This document shows, in pieces, positions 34,407 through 42,668 of a stretch of 60,472 bases of DNA. The DNA comes from Fidelibacterota bacterium. GTDB lineage: Bacteria; Pseudomonadota; Alphaproteobacteria; Rhodospirillales; Rhodospirillaceae. How positions within the stretch are numbered: the first letter of the stretch is position 1; each line of letters begins with the position of its first letter. The DNA lies in the NCBI GenBank assembly GCA_947470105.1, contig CANISR010000005.1:1-60472 (forward strand). Reading direction: 5' to 3'. A program made the translations under genes and the position numbers. The notes below the pieces were generated by a model that was not told the DNA's origin, searched no databases, and saw only the letters and a list, made by a program, of their open reading frames with translations.

Positions 34407-36053
34407 TCAGCGGGCAGCGGGGGCGGCCGTCCGGGTGTAGATCTCCACGTTGCGTCCGAGCACTATGACGTTGGCGCTCAGCCGGAAGCGCTCCCCCAGC
34501 CGGAGGCGCGCTTCCGGCGAAAGCGGCACCGCATTGGCCTGGTGCATCACGGCCGAGATGGAGTCATCGCCGATCCAGCTCAGGAGCGTCGCATCGGTCC
34601 ACAGTGATTCCGCTTCCAAAATGCGGATGGCCTCTGCCCGTTGGGCGTCGGGCAAATCGCCGCGCAGCCGCCGGTAGCTCTGGCGCATGTTGAGGCCCTG
34701 CACGGGCAAAGTCCGCCCCGCCAGAGCCGCCGCGTAGGCCAGCGCTGGTTGATCATCGAGCACCAGCACCCGGGCGTTCGCCGGCGTTGCCATGGCGACG
34801 ATACGCGCGAGCCGCTCGCTCACCACCAAATCCGGGAGACCGCTGTTGAGCGACACCAGCGGCATCGGGAAAGTGCGGTAAGGACTTGGCTCACCCATGG
34901 CATTGGGCACCGCGAAGGCCGTCCCGAAAACATTGGCGGCAAGCGCGCCGGCCCCCACAGCGGCGGCCAGCCATGCATTTCCCCGCCGCCACAGCACATC
35001 GACCGCGAGGGCGGCCGCCACCGCACCGACGCCGACGAAGTAACTGGTGTAGGTGAGGATGCACACCGGGCAATAGCCGGCGGATCCCAGGTAATGGGTC
35101 ACCGCGAGCAGGAAGAAGAACGCCGGCACCAGGAGCAGAAAGCGCTCGGAGCGCCGCACTGCGAACACGGCCAGCGCCACCGTGCCGAGGAACGGCAGGA
35201 CGAACCCGTTCATGGGGTCGCGCCACGACAGGCGGCCGGGATCGAGGCTCAAGGTATACCGCGTCTCGGTGGCCTCCTGGATGATGCGTAAGGTGTCCGG
35301 AAGCAAGCCAAGCTGATGCAGCAGCGGCGTCACCACCGGCAGGCGTATGGCGTAAAGCGCCAGTTTCTCCGGAAAGACCGCCAGCACGAGGGCGGACACC
35401 GTTGCCGCGGCCAGGATCATGATGCCGCCGTTCACCGCCCGACGCCCGCCGATGAGATAGATATAGAGCGGCGCCAGCACCGCGAGCGCCAACACCATAT
35501 TCTGCCGGTAGAAGTACAGCACCGCGAACAGCACCCCGAGGCCTGCCGACACGCCCAGCCGCGGCTTGCCTGCGCTCGCTTGGATTGTGTAGATCGCCAG
35601 CAGGAGCAGGAGCGCGACTGTGGCTATGGGCGTAGCCGTGGCGAAGTAATAGGCCGTGGTCGGCGTCAGCAGATAGAGCGCCACCGCCCCGGCGGCGACC
35701 GCAGCACTCACATTCAACCGCCGGCAGATCAGGAACACGAGGCCGCCGCTGAGGGCGCCCATGACGCTCGACATCACCCGCCCTGTGACATGTCCCTGCC
35801 CGAAGACCTGTTGCGCCCAGCCGAGCTGGTAGAAGTAGAATGGCATGTACCAGGTGGCATCGGCGTCGCTGTAGGGCCGCACTGAACCCGTAACGTACCA
35901 ATAAGATTTGACGATATAGGTAACCTCGTCGAGCCACGTACGGCCATAGATCACACCATAGGCCGACATGGCGGCGTAGACCGCGATGGTCACGGCCAGG
36001 ATGGCGATGACGGCGCGCGGGTGCGCACCGTCTGATGGCGCTGTGTGATTCAC
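34407..36053 (-). CDS. multi-spanning membrane glycosyltransferase-like protein
   Basis: A 548-aa protein with about ten to eleven hydrophobic helices and a soluble C-terminal domain. The first periplasmic loop (YGRTWLDEVTYIVKSYWYV, then WYMPFYFYQLGWAQQVFG) resembles the GT-C fold of ArnT/PMT-type transferases, with the acidic pair DE as candidate catalytic residues. Donor and acceptor are unknown; lipid-linked sugar use is inferred from the fold. Monocistronic, divergent from the ABC transporter operon. Confidence 0.7.
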   Translation of the reverse strand: MNHTAPSDGAHPRAVIAILAVTIAVYAAMSAYGVIYGRTWLDEVTYIVKSYWYVTGSVRPYSDADATWYMPFYFYQLGWAQQVFGQGHVTGRVMSSVMGALSGGLVFLICRRLNVSAAVAAGAVALYLLTPTTAYYFATATPIATVALLLLLAIYTIQASAGKPRLGVSAGLGVLFAVLYFYRQNMVLALAVLAPLYIYLIGGRRAVNGGIMILAAATVSALVLAVFPEKLALYAIRLPVVTPLLHQLGLLPDTLRIIQEATETRYTLSLDPGRLSWRDPMNGFVLPFLGTVALAVFAVRRSERFLLLVPAFFFLLAVTHYLGSAGYCPVCILTYTSYFVGVGAVAAALAVDVLWRRGNAWLAAAVGAGALAANVFGTAFAVPNAMGEPSPYRTFPMPLVSLNSGLPDLVVSERLARIVAMATPANARVLVLDDQPALAYAAALAGRTLPVQGLNMRQSYRRLRGDLPDAQRAEAIRILEAESLWTDATLLSWIGDDSISAVMHQANAVPLSPEARLRLGERFRLSANVIVLGRNVEIYTRTAAPAAR

Positions 36054-36120
36054 GCAAAGCCCCCAGATCCCCGCGAGAATTGCCTTGCGTCGCGAAGGAT
36101 GCTTGCCTCACAGTTTAGCC

Positions 36121-37002
36121 ATGGGAATCACCAGCGTCATCAAGCTGAGCGCGCCGTGTTGTGTGGGATTGCTGGCCATGCTGGGTGCTTTATGGGCAAC
36201 GCCTGCGCGCGCCGCCGAAACTGCCTGCGAGCCAGCCAAGCTGGCGGTCAAATATCCCAGCCTCAAGGGCGTCACGGTCAAAGTGGGACAGGACGGCGAA
36301 AGCCCGCCCTTCAGCCACCGGGACCCCAAGGACTTCAGCAAGATCATCGGTCTCGACGCGGACTTGGCCCGCGCCGTGTTCGCCTGCGCCGGCGTCCCCG
36401 TCACTTTCGTCACCGGCAGTTGGTCGGGCCTGATCCCGGCCGCCATGGCCGGGCAGATCGACGTCATGTGGGATACGCTGCTGTATACGCCCGAGCGCGC
36501 GAAGAAGCTGGATTTCGTGGTCTATATGGGCGCGGTCACCGGCGTCATGGCGCCGAAGGGCAACCCCAAGAATCTCAAATCCCTGGGCGATCTGTGCGGC
36601 CTCAAGGTGACCGCGGGCCTCGGCACCACGCAGGAGGCCCAGTTGCGTGACGCCGCCGGCAAATGCACGGCCGCCGGCAAGAAGGCCATCGACATCATCA
36701 CCGCGCCCGACATCCCTGCCGGTATCCGCCTCGTGCAGAACGGTCGCGCCGACGCCTTCAGCACCAACAAGGCGCTGGTGACCTCCATGGCCGAGAAAAT
36801 GCCGGGTGTGTTCGATATCGCCTTCGAGATCGAGACCGGCAGCAAGATCGCCGCCGGCGTCGCCAAGGGCCGCGATGATCTGCGCCGGGCGATCTTTGAC
36901 GGCCTGCGCGCCATCGCCGCCGACGGCCGCATGCAAAAGATCTTCGCCGACAACCGGATCGACTTCGCCACCGCGCGCGCCCCCGAAGTCCTGACCGAAT
37001 AG
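36121..37002 (+). CDS. polar amino acid ABC transporter substrate-binding protein
   Basis: A 293-aa periplasmic SBP_bac_3 protein with a signal peptide (about residues 1-32, ending PARAAE) and the family segments [51 protein letters not shown] and [14 protein letters not shown]. The ATG at 36121 fits the signal peptide better than the upstream in-frame start at 36085. It is followed after two bases by the fused permease/ATPase. The ligand is likely a polar amino acid or derivative. Confidence 0.88.
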   Translation: MGITSVIKLSAPCCVGLLAMLGALWATPARAAETACEPAKLAVKYPSLKGVTVKVGQDGESPPFSHRDPKDFSKIIGLDADLARAVFACAGVPVTFVTGSWSGLIPAAMAGQIDVMWDTLLYTPERAKKLDFVVYMGAVTGVMAPKGNPKNLKSLGDLCGLKVTAGLGTTQEAQLRDAAGKCTAAGKKAIDIITAPDIPAGIRLVQNGRADAFSTNKALVTSMAEKMPGVFDIAFEIETGSKIAAGVAKGRDDLRRAIFDGLRAIAADGRMQKIFADNRIDFATARAPEVLTE

Positions 37003-37004
37003 CC

Positions 37005-38522
37005 TTGCGCGAAGCTCTGCAAGAGACGCTTTCCTACGCCGTCGCGCCGTTCCTGCTGGAGGGCGCCCTCACCGCCATCGAAATCGCCCTGCTCGCCATG
37101 CTCGGGGGCCTGGTGTTCGGCTTGTTGCTGGCCATGGCGCGGGTGTCACGGGCCGCGCCCTTGCGCTGGGTGGCCTGGTTCTACATCTGGTTCATGCGCG
37201 GCACGCCGGTGCTGTTGCAACTTGTGCTGCTCTACGACGCCTTGCCGTCCCTGGGCATCAAGTTCGACAGCTTCACCACCGCCGTCATCGGCTTTGCCCT
37301 CAACCAGGCCGCCTATAGCGCTGAAATAATCCGCGGCGGCATCCTGTCGGTGAACCGCAACCAGAGCCTCGCGGCGGCGGCCCTCGGGATGAAGCCTTTC
37401 CTGACGCTCCGGCGAATCATTTTGCCCCAGGCCATGCGCGCGATCTTGCCCGGCATGTCCAACGAGGCCATCAGCCTCATCAAGGGCACGTCCGTCGCCT
37501 CTGTGATTTTCGTCAACGAACTCACCTTCCGCGCCCAGCAGATCGTCGGTCAGAATTTCAAATTCTTCACGGTCTTCGCCGCCGCCGGCATCCTCTATCT
37601 GATCATGACCAGCGCCGTGGCGGCACTGCAGAGCTACCTGGAACGTCGCTTCAATCCGGAGACGCGGCATAAAGAGACGCCGCTGCCCGCCGCTCCGACG
37701 TCTGATCGGTCGTGGACAGCGCGGATCGTGCAAACCGGCGCTGGTCCGGATGCAGCCTTCGTGCAGTGCAAAGGCGTGCACAAAAGGTACGGCGGACGCG
37801 AGATCCTGCGTGGCGTGGACCTCACCGTGGCGCGCGGCGAAGTGGTGGTGGTCATGGGACCCAGCGGCTCGGGCAAGAGCACCCTCTTGCGCCTCATCAA
37901 CCACCTGGAGGCCTTGGACGGCGGCGAGATCACCGTGGACGGCAAGTATGTCGGTTACGAAAAACGCGACGGCGTGCTGCGCCCGCAGAGTGACGTCTGG
38001 CGCGCCCGGGCCGAGGCGCGCATCGGCATGGTGTTCCAGAGCTTCAACCTGTTCGATCATTTCAGCGCCCTGGACAACATCACCGAGGCGCCGGTGCAGG
38101 TGTATGGCGAAGCCCCCGACGCCGCGCGCGCGCTGGCTGTGAGTCTGCTCGGCGGCGTGGGTCTTGCTCATCATGCCAATCACCTGCCGCATCGCCTGTC
38201 GGGCGGCCAACAGCAACGCGTCGCCATTGCCCGGGCCCTTGCCGTTTCGCCGCGCCTGATGCTGTTCGATGAACCGACCTCGGCCCTGGACCCTGAATTG
38301 GTCGGCGAGGTCCTCGCTGTGATCCGCGAACTGGCGGAAGCCGGCATGACCATGATCGTCGTGACCCACGAAGTACGCTTCGCCCGCCAGGTGGCCGATC
38401 GCGTGATCTTTATGGACGAAGGCCGCGTCATCGAGGAAGGCCCGCCTGAGCAAGTGCTCGACAATCCCACCCAGGACCGGACCCGGCGCTTCTTGAACCT
38501 GGTCGGCCCACGGCAAGATTAA
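37005..38522 (+). CDS. fused ABC transporter permease and ATP-binding protein
   Basis: A 505-aa fusion of an amino-acid permease (residues about 1-215, with the EAA loop near [22 protein letters not shown]) and an ATPase (about 250-505: Walker [10 protein letters not shown] near 285, signature LSGGQQQR near 398, Walker [14 protein letters not shown]). The two are normally separate proteins (GlnP/GlnQ type). No stop or frameshift separates them. TTG start two bases after the binding-protein stop. It probably works as a homodimer with the binding protein upstream. Confidence 0.92.
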   Translation: MREALQETLSYAVAPFLLEGALTAIEIALLAMLGGLVFGLLLAMARVSRAAPLRWVAWFYIWFMRGTPVLLQLVLLYDALPSLGIKFDSFTTAVIGFALNQAAYSAEIIRGGILSVNRNQSLAAAALGMKPFLTLRRIILPQAMRAILPGMSNEAISLIKGTSVASVIFVNELTFRAQQIVGQNFKFFTVFAAAGILYLIMTSAVAALQSYLERRFNPETRHKETPLPAAPTSDRSWTARIVQTGAGPDAAFVQCKGVHKRYGGREILRGVDLTVARGEVVVVMGPSGSGKSTLLRLINHLEALDGGEITVDGKYVGYEKRDGVLRPQSDVWRARAEARIGMVFQSFNLFDHFSALDNITEAPVQVYGEAPDAARALAVSLLGGVGLAHHANHLPHRLSGGQQQRVAIARALAVSPRLMLFDEPTSALDPELVGEVLAVIRELAEAGMTMIVVTHEVRFARQVADRVIFMDEGRVIEEGPPEQVLDNPTQDRTRRFLNLVGPRQD

Positions 38523-38540
38523 TTAGGAGAGGAAAATCCA

Positions 38541-39674
38541 ATGAAACCCAGGTTTCGTGAACTCGTGAACATCGCCCGCCTGGAGGCGAGGATGGATGCC
38601 GCCGGCCTGGATGCCATCGTCGCCCGGGCCGGGATCAACCTGTGCTACCTCGCCGGCTTCGCTTATCCGGGCACGCTGGCCCGCCACGTGGACCTGGCCG
38701 ACTCACCCCGGCCCATCTACCTGATCTGGCCGCGCAAGGGCGAGCCGCGCATGGTGCTCAACGCCATCGCCGAGGGCCTGTCGCGCCGGGATTCCTGGAT
38801 CGAACACTTCGACGCCTATGCGGCCTATATCGACAACCCGGCGGAGCGCCTGGCCGAATCCCTCACCGCCATGGGCCTGGCCGACGCCCGCGTCGGCTTC
38901 GAGCGCAACTATGTCAGCGCCGCCGATTGGGACACCATCGCCAAGAGATTGCCGCACCTGCGCATGATGGACTCGGCACCGGTCATGGATGACGTGCGCA
39001 TGGTCAAGACCGAGGGCGAGATTGCGCTGTTCAAGAAGGGCGCCGACATCCTCGACGACGCCTTCATGAACTGCTTCCCCAAGGTGCGCCCCGGAATGCG
39101 CGAGCGCGATCTGCACGGCTTGCTGATGAATGACTGCCTGGCGGGAGGCTGCGAGTTCGTTCACGGCATTCTCAACTCCAGCCGCAACACCATCGCCTAC
39201 GCCGGCGAAAGCGACTTCGCCTTTGCGGCCGGCGACGCCATTCGCACCGATTATGTGGCGTATCATAAAGGCTACCCCGGCCACCAATCCCGCTGCGCCG
39301 TGGTGGGTAAGGCGACGCCGGCGCAAAAGAGCGAGTACCGCGTGATCCGCGATCTTTATCGCGCCGCCTGCGCCCAGCTCCGTCCGGGGCGCACGGCCGG
39401 TGACGTGTGCGCCTTCGTCACCGAGAGTTTCGGCAAGGCCGGCTTACCTTATAAGCCCATCATCGCCGGCCACGGCGTCGGCGCGTGGTGGCACCAGCAA
39501 GAGCCCATCATCTCCCGTGACAACCCGCGGGTGCTGGAGGAAGGCATGGTTATCGCCATGGAGCCCCATGTGAACCACTGGCATATCCAGGACATCCTGG
39601 TGATCCGCAAAGACGGGGCTGAGGTGATCTCGAGCAAGATGTCCACGGACGAAATGTTTGAGTGCGTGGGGTGA
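38541..39674 (+). CDS. M24 (pita-bread fold) enzyme with altered metal site
   Basis: A 377-aa creatinase/prolidase-type protein. The N-terminal domain covers residues about 1-150, the catalytic fold 160-377. Of the five canonical metal ligands, D237, H311 and E341 are kept, but the second Asp is H248 (exactly 11 residues after D237, the standard spacing) and the last Glu is Q350 (HIQDILVI). This suggests a metal-free, creatinase-like C-N hydrolase or a different metal site rather than a standard aminopeptidase. A GGAGAGG ribosome site precedes the ATG. It lies 18 bases after the ABC transporter, so it probably acts on the imported compound. Confidence 0.88.
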   Translation: MKPRFRELVNIARLEARMDAAGLDAIVARAGINLCYLAGFAYPGTLARHVDLADSPRPIYLIWPRKGEPRMVLNAIAEGLSRRDSWIEHFDAYAAYIDNPAERLAESLTAMGLADARVGFERNYVSAADWDTIAKRLPHLRMMDSAPVMDDVRMVKTEGEIALFKKGADILDDAFMNCFPKVRPGMRERDLHGLLMNDCLAGGCEFVHGILNSSRNTIAYAGESDFAFAAGDAIRTDYVAYHKGYPGHQSRCAVVGKATPAQKSEYRVIRDLYRAACAQLRPGRTAGDVCAFVTESFGKAGLPYKPIIAGHGVGAWWHQQEPIISRDNPRVLEEGMVIAMEPHVNHWHIQDILVIRKDGAEVISSKMSTDEMFECVG

Positions 39675-39707
39675 GTCGCCCCACCCCACCGCATCTCCTA
39701 TTGAACT

Positions 39708-40103
39708 TTACGCATCCACCATCGCGATGGCATTGACCTCGAACAGCGCCTCGGGGAACGCGAGCGCGCTTACCTGAACCGTGGTGCTGGTGGGCAGGTT
39801 CTTCCCGACATACTCAAGCCGGGCGTCGCCGGCTTCACGGAACTTGTCCCAACTGGTGACAAAGGTGGAGGTTTGCACGACGTCGGCCAGTGTGGCGCCT
39901 TCCGCGGCCAAAGCGGTCTTCAGGTTTTCATAGACCTGGCGGAGTTGCGCTTTGGGATCATTGACGCCCACCGGCTTACCTTGGGGATCGCGGGCGAGCT
40001 GGCCGGCGATGAAGATCATCTTCTTGCGGCTGGAACTGGTGACATGTGAATAGGCGGGCTTGGCCGCCGTTCCGGGCGGCGCCAGGCCCGGCACCGTCTG
40101 CAT
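39708..40103 (-). CDS. RidA family protein, separated from its leader by an in-frame stop
   Basis: A 131-aa RidA/YjgF domain (YSHVTSSSRKKMIFIAGQLARDPQGK near residues 18-43, then VNAIAMVDA at the end). The canonical deaminase Arg is replaced by Ala (VQVSALAFP), so imine hydrolysis of the RidA type is doubtful. Upstream in the same frame 12 codons remain open, then a TAG (40142-40140), then a complete Tat leader with ribosome site at 40253. The ATG at 40103 has no good ribosome site. It may be a pseudogene, a newly cytoplasmic protein, or a readthrough product. Confidence 0.75.
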   Translation of the reverse strand: MQTVPGLAPPGTAAKPAYSHVTSSSRKKMIFIAGQLARDPQGKPVGVNDPKAQLRQVYENLKTALAAEGATLADVVQTSTFVTSWDKFREAGDARLEYVGKNLPTSTTVQVSALAFPEALFEVNAIAMVDA

Positions 40104-40139
40104 GCGTTTGATGGGCGAGGCCGGCTCGGCCGCGGCGGC

Positions 40140-40253
40140 CTATGAGACAGGCGCTGCGGCAGCCGCGGCAACGGTCAATCCGGACATGAGCTGACGGCGC
40201 GACGGCATACCGCGCGTGACGGCGGACAACAGCTTCGAAACAGTGTCTTGCAT
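40140..40253 (-). pseudogene. orphaned Tat leader of the adjacent RidA gene
   Basis: ATG at 40253 with a textbook AAGGAG ribosome site (40267-40262, spacing 8) opens a 37-residue frame: polar N-terminus, twin arginine (MPSRRQLMSG), hydrophobic Ala-rich core ending APVS, then TAG. Without that TAG the frame runs straight into the RidA domain at 40139, giving a 181-residue exported protein like the paralogue at 40378-40899. Confidence 0.75.
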
Positions 40254-40377
40254 GGTGCGATCTCCTTTGGTGTGAAAGAGACGCCCCGACACCCTCCCCG
40301 CATCGGGCGCCAGCCTCATCCTGCGCGTAAGACCGGCCCCTGACAATGCGTGTCGGCGTTGACCTCGCCGGGAAAAC

Positions 40378-40899
40378 CTAGCCGTCCACCATCGCAATCG
40401 CATTGATCTCGAACAGGGCTTCCGGATAGGCCAACGCCACAACCTGTACCGCCGTGGAGGTAGGCAGGTTCTGGCCGAAATATTCCGCGCGGATGTCGGA
40501 GGCCTCGCGGAATTTCTCCCAACTGGTGATGAAGGCCGTGGTGGTCACGATATCGGCGAGGGTGGCGCCTTCTGCCGCCAGGGCAGCCTTCAGGTTCTCG
40601 CAGATCTGGCGCATCTGCGCTTTGGCGTCGCCCACACCCACATTCTTGCCCTGAGCATCGCGCGCGAGCTGCCCGGCCACGTGGATGGTTTTGCGCCGGG
40701 TGGTGGAGACCACATGAGAATACATGGGCTTGGCCGGCGCATTGGGTGTCGCCAGGCCGGGCACCGCCTGCTTGCGGGTGATGGGCGAAGCGCCTGCGGC
40801 TGCGGACGCCGGTGTCGCAACGGCGGTGACGGCGGCAACAACAGCGGTCGTGACCGCGACGTTGGAGATGAGCTGGCGGCGAGAGATGTCCTGTTCCAT
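40378..40899 (-). CDS. Tat-exported RidA family protein
   Basis: A 173-aa precursor: twin-arginine leader (ISRRQLISNVAVTTAVVAA, residues 5-23, cut probably after TPASA), then a RidA domain close to its two neighbours (YSHVVSTTRRKTIHVAGQLARDAQGK; end EINAIAMVDG). The deaminase Arg is again missing (VQVVALAYP). An intact paralogue of the interrupted gene downstream. Export of RidA proteins is unusual and points to a periplasmic ligand. Confidence 0.9.
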   Translation of the reverse strand: MEQDISRRQLISNVAVTTAVVAAVTAVATPASAAAGASPITRKQAVPGLATPNAPAKPMYSHVVSTTRRKTIHVAGQLARDAQGKNVGVGDAKAQMRQICENLKAALAAEGATLADIVTTTAFITSWEKFREASDIRAEYFGQNLPTSTAVQVVALAYPEALFEINAIAMVDG

Positions 40900-41006
40900 G
40901 ACGGCCCCTTTGAGAGAATGACGGGGATCACCCTGGCGGGTAACCCTGGGGCCAGCATAGCGCGGCGGCCGGACGGAGTGTTATCCCCACCGGCCGCCCG
41001 GAAAGG

Positions 41007-41414
41007 CTAGTCGTCCACCATGGCGATGGCGCTGATTTCGATCATGAAATCGGGATGGGCCAGGGCGCTGACCTGTACCGTGGTGCTGGTGGGCAGGGCC
41101 CCCAGGTATTCCTGGCGCACGTCGAGGCACTCGCGGAATTTGCTCCAGTCGGTGACGAAGGTGGAGGTGGCCACGATATCGTCGAGGGTGGCGCCGGCTG
41201 CTGTGAGAGCTGCTTTGATGTTCTCGCCCACCTGGCGCATCTGGGCGCGCATATCGCCTTTGCCGACCACTTCGCCGGCCATGTTGGAGGCGAGTTGGCC
41301 GGCGATATAAATCGTCCGTTTGCGACGGCTGGAGACGGCGTGGGAGTAGACGTCCAAGCCGTTGAAATTCGGGCGGCGCAGACCCGGGCCTTCCTGGATG
41401 CGTGTGATGGTCAT
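41007..41414 (-). CDS. cytoplasmic RidA family protein
   Basis: A 135-aa RidA domain protein without leader (MTITRIQEGPGLRRPNFNG), third of the tandem set. Core YSHAVSSRRKRTIYIAGQLASN and end EISAIAMVDD match the neighbours; the deaminase Arg is replaced (VQVSALAHP). It starts 11 bases after the purT stop, so it is probably read with purT. The tandem appears to have arisen by duplication with gain or loss of export leaders. Confidence 0.9.
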   Translation of the reverse strand: MTITRIQEGPGLRRPNFNGLDVYSHAVSSRRKRTIYIAGQLASNMAGEVVGKGDMRAQMRQVGENIKAALTAAGATLDDIVATSTFVTDWSKFRECLDVRQEYLGALPTSTTVQVSALAHPDFMIEISAIAMVDD

Positions 41415-41425
41415 AGTGATGCCCC

Positions 41426-42610
41426 CTATTTGTATTCGATTTTGACTCTATCGGCGGCGGATTTGGCGGCCTTGCGGGCGAGGTCCGTATCGCCATTGCG
41501 CGCCAGCGCCAGCGCCACGCCCATGCGGCGATAGGGCCGCGTGGTGGGCTTGCAGAAGATGCGCACATCCACCTCGACGCCCGGCGCGGTGGGCTGCAGC
41601 GCGTCTTTGAGCCCGGTAATTGCGAAGTCCGAAGCTTCCCGGTCGGCGAGGATCACCGCGGAGGCCGAGGCGCCGTATTGGGTGATTGTCGGGATCGGCA
41701 GGCCGAGGATGGCGCGGGCGTGCAGGTCGAATTCCGTCAGATTTTGGGAGATGAGCGTCACCATGCCCGTATCGTGGGGGCGCGGCGACAGTTCGGAGAA
41801 GATCACGTCCTCGCCTTTGACGAAGAATTCCACGCCGAACAGGCCATAGCCGCCGAGATTATCCACCACCGCTTTGGCTTGGGCCTTGGACGATTCCAAC
41901 GCCTTGGCCGACATGGCGGTGGGCTGCCATGATTCCTGGTAGTCGCCGCGTTCCTGTCTATGCCCGATGGGATCGCAGAACAGCACGCCGTCGCGGGTGC
42001 GGATGGTGAGCAGCGTGATTTCGTAGTCGAAATTCACAAAGGCCTCGACGATCACACATTTCCGGTCACCGCGCATGCCGGCCACGGCGTAGTCCCAGGC
42101 GGCGTCGATCTTATCCGGGCTTTTGATGGTGCTCTGGCCTTTGCCCGACGACGACATCACCGGCTTGATGACACAGGGGATGCCCACCTCGACCACCGCC
42201 GCGCGCATCTCCTCCAGCGTTTCGGCATAGAGGTACTTGGACGTGGGCAGGCCCAGTTCCTTGGCCGCCACCTCGCGGATGCGGTCCCGGTTCATGGTCA
42301 TGAGGGTGGCGCGGGCCGAGGGCACGACTTTCTGGCCTTTATCCTCATAGTCCTTCAGCACCTGGGTGCGGATCGCCTCCACCTCCGGCACGATGAAATC
42401 GGGTTGGTGCTTGTCGATAGCCGCCGACAGGGCGGCGGCGTCGAGCATGGAGAACACCTCGGCCTGGTCCGCCACCTGCATGGCCGGGGCGCCGGCATAG
42501 GAATCGCAGGCGATGACATGGGCGCCGAGGCGCTTGGCGGAAATCACGAACTCGCGCCCCAGTTCACCGGAGCCCAACAACAGGATTTTCGCAGTCGGCG
42601 TCATCGGCAC
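41426..42610 (-). CDS. purT: formate-dependent phosphoribosylglycinamide formyltransferase
   Basis: ATP-grasp enzyme that formylates glycinamide ribonucleotide with formate and ATP, the folate-independent third step of purine synthesis. 394 aa, with the N-terminal KILLLGSGELGREFVISAKRLG, the ATP-grasp VIKPVMSSSGKGQS near residues 150-163, and SELSPRPHDTGMVTL near 272. The window also carries purF. It is followed closely by a RidA gene. Confidence 0.96.
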   Translation of the reverse strand: MPMTPTAKILLLGSGELGREFVISAKRLGAHVIACDSYAGAPAMQVADQAEVFSMLDAAALSAAIDKHQPDFIVPEVEAIRTQVLKDYEDKGQKVVPSARATLMTMNRDRIREVAAKELGLPTSKYLYAETLEEMRAAVVEVGIPCVIKPVMSSSGKGQSTIKSPDKIDAAWDYAVAGMRGDRKCVIVEAFVNFDYEITLLTIRTRDGVLFCDPIGHRQERGDYQESWQPTAMSAKALESSKAQAKAVVDNLGGYGLFGVEFFVKGEDVIFSELSPRPHDTGMVTLISQNLTEFDLHARAILGLPIPTITQYGASASAVILADREASDFAITGLKDALQPTAPGVEVDVRIFCKPTTRPYRRMGVALALARNGDTDLARKAAKSAADRVKIEYK

Positions 42611-42668
42611 AGTCCCCCTTTGGTCTGCCTTGGGTTATGCCCGAAAAAGCCGGCGCGGAACAACGGTG

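Noticed and set aside
36070-36098. AGATCC...GCGTC near the ABC transporter start
   Set aside because: The -35 lacks the T and the spacing is off by one; chance similarity.
40925-40930. Minus-strand TGATCC upstream of the exported RidA gene
   Set aside because: No CGTT at the fixed 16-base spacing (the position reads GGGG on the minus strand), so it is not counted in the sigma regulon.
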